Origin: Clostridia bacterium
Lineage (GTDB): Bacteria; Bacillota; Clostridia; Peptostreptococcales; Anaerovoracaceae
NCBI GenBank assembly: GCA_902363595.1
Contig: CABJAP010000007.1
Coordinates: forward strand, 1-64,000
DNA length: 64,000 bases
Direction of reading: 5' to 3'
Of the stretch, positions 62,944 to 64,000 are shown in pieces (position 1 is the first letter of the stretch; each line of letters begins with the position of its first letter). The notes below the pieces were generated by a model. The model saw only the letters and a list, made by a program, of their open reading frames with translations. It did no database searches and was not told where the DNA came from. The position numbers were made by a program, and so were the translations under genes.

Positions 62944-64000
62944 TTAAACTTCCAGATTTTTAAAGGCCTCTGGAACCTCTTTATATCCCTTGGACTTGAT
63001 GGCTCCAATGACCAGGCCGACGATCAGCCAAACAATACCTACGATATAAGTCATTTTGTCAAAGCCTGTGAACACATAAATCAAGATCAGAATTCCCAGC
63101 CACGGGCAGATCAGATACTTGACAAAATCGCCGAAGGAATTGCGCATCTTCTCTTTTACGAAGAAGTAGAGGAATACGGCGAAGTTGAGCAGCACGAAGG
63201 ACGCCAGTGCACCGAAGTTTACCAGTCTTACCAGCTGCGACATGTTCAGGATCAGCGGAATCACGCAGGAAGCAGCACCGACGATAATCGCGCCAACGTA
63301 CGGAGTCTGGTATTTGGGATGGATCTTGGCGAAGATTCTTGGAATAACGCCGTCGCGTCCCATACCATAGAGCATTCTTGCGGTTGCCGTCTGAGCTGCC
63401 ATAATGTTGGCAACGCCGATGGCGATGATGTTTACAACCAGCAGGATTTTTCTGAACACTTCGCCGCCGGCCAGGGCTGCTGCATCAAAGAATCCGGTAG
63501 CCAAATCGGTATTTTCCCAATCGGGCAGGATCAGTGCCGCAACATAAGTCTGCAGTACGAAAACCACAACAATGGTGCATAATGCGATAATAATCCCTTT
63601 TCCGATATTTTTTTCCGGATGAATGGTTTCTTCCGCCAGTGTACTCATACCATCAAATCCCAAGAAGGACAAACATGCGATGGAGCATGCGGAAGCAATA
63701 AAGTGAGCGTCAACTTTTCCAGGCTGATAGAAGGGATCCGGCGCAATGTGGCCGAAGCCGCCTCCGCCCAAGACATATTTAAAGCCCAGATAGATGAACA
63801 CGATCAAAATTACAATTTCCATGACAAACATTACCCAATCAACACCCTTGGTCATTTCCATTCCCCGGACATTGACGATGGTGTTAAAGATAACGAATAC
63901 CAGAATCCATAGCCACCACGGACTGTTTGGAATCAGCTCCACGCCCCAATTGGCAACCATAGTGTAAAGCAGGGATGGCACGAACAGGTAATCCAGCAGA
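62944..64000 (-). CDS. APC-superfamily amino acid permease, partial
   Basis: At least 345 residues are visible and the frame stays open to the window edge (LLDYLFVPSLLYTMVANWG), so the N-terminal part is missing. About eight helices remain, with FLGFDGMSTLAEETIHPEKNIGKGI and TARMLYGMGRDGVIPRIFAKIHPKYQTPY, typical of the APC/LAT-type family. It resembles the permease at 36678 (shared GFDxxxTLAEE and LYGMGRD motifs) but has no catabolic partner in the window. Confidence 0.9.
   Translation of the reverse strand, partial: LLDYLFVPSLLYTMVANWGVELIPNSPWWLWILVFVIFNTIVNVRGMEMTKGVDWVMFVMEIVILIVFIYLGFKYVLGGGGFGHIAPDPFYQPGKVDAHFIASACSIACLSFLGFDGMSTLAEETIHPEKNIGKGIIIALCTIVVVFVLQTYVAALILPDWENTDLATGFFDAAALAGGEVFRKILLVVNIIAIGVANIMAAQTATARMLYGMGRDGVIPRIFAKIHPKYQTPYVGAIIVGAASCVIPLILNMSQLVRLVNFGALASFVLLNFAVFLYFFVKEKMRNSFGDFVKYLICPWLGILILIYVFTGFDKMTYIVGIVWLIVGLVIGAIKSKGYKEVPEAFKNLEV

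Overview
The window looks like chromosomal DNA from an anaerobic low-to-mid-GC Clostridia-type Firmicute. Supporting signs are Gram-positive AGGAGG ribosome sites, a type II fatty-acid cluster with a FabT-like regulator and FabK, a CIRCE element, a clostridial-type Kdp operon, ECF transporters, a TndX-type serine recombinase, a sodium-pump decarboxylase subunit and a molybdenum hydroxylase. Bodies such as Anaerovoracaceae/Eubacteriales fit, but the species is not identifiable by eye. Most genes lie on the minus strand.

Region 1 (1-8 kb): non-coding DNA, a tRNA-Ala(GGC), then a minus-strand molybdenum hydroxylase cluster. A fused [2Fe-2S]/molybdopterin aldehyde-oxidoreductase-type enzyme is preceded by a long structured leader (probable Moco riboswitch with terminator). 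It is followed by an NAD(P)/FAD-type multi-cluster oxidoreductase and two small zinc-ribbon/redox proteins.

Region 2 (7.2-18.3 kb): one apparent operon, fabH-fabK-fabD-fabG-fabF-fabZ, then a FabT-FabK-like fusion, addB and a ferredoxin-nitroreductase. The promoter carries a near-perfect FabT box. The fused regulator carries an FMN-enzyme-like domain in which the family's catalytic His is a Tyr. This is the most novel-looking item in the window. acpP and the acc genes are absent from the cluster.

Region 3 (18.3-20.9 kb): a divergent ABC-F protein and a PpaX-like HAD phosphatase.

Region 4 (21.2-33.7 kb): a decayed integrative element. It has a serine recombinase with two in-frame stops, RepA_N, cysteine-rich VLP and iteron-like repeats. 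Its cargo is a heterodimeric exporter-fold ABC pair, two TetR regulators with visible operators, a DtxR-family regulator and an ECF module (MptD-type S, T, fused A-A'). Gene fragments (two response-regulator tails, an ABC ATPase, an AraC) and an oriT-like hairpin array complete it.

Region 5 (33.8-49.2 kb): CIRCE-controlled Hsp20; an AraC-amidohydrolase-DUF3237-APC permease catabolic group; MATE pump; GlcD-type flavin dehydrogenase with LysR; a two-component system with FtsX-type ABC transporter; N5-(carboxyethyl)ornithine synthase behind a short terminated leader.

Region 6 (49.5-64 kb): complete kdpFABCDE, including a 29-codon kdpF; an orphan OadB-type beta subunit with an operator-like palindrome; prfB (programmed frameshift)-tex; and an amino-acid permease cut by the window edge. 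No rRNA, CRISPR array or intact insertion sequence was seen.
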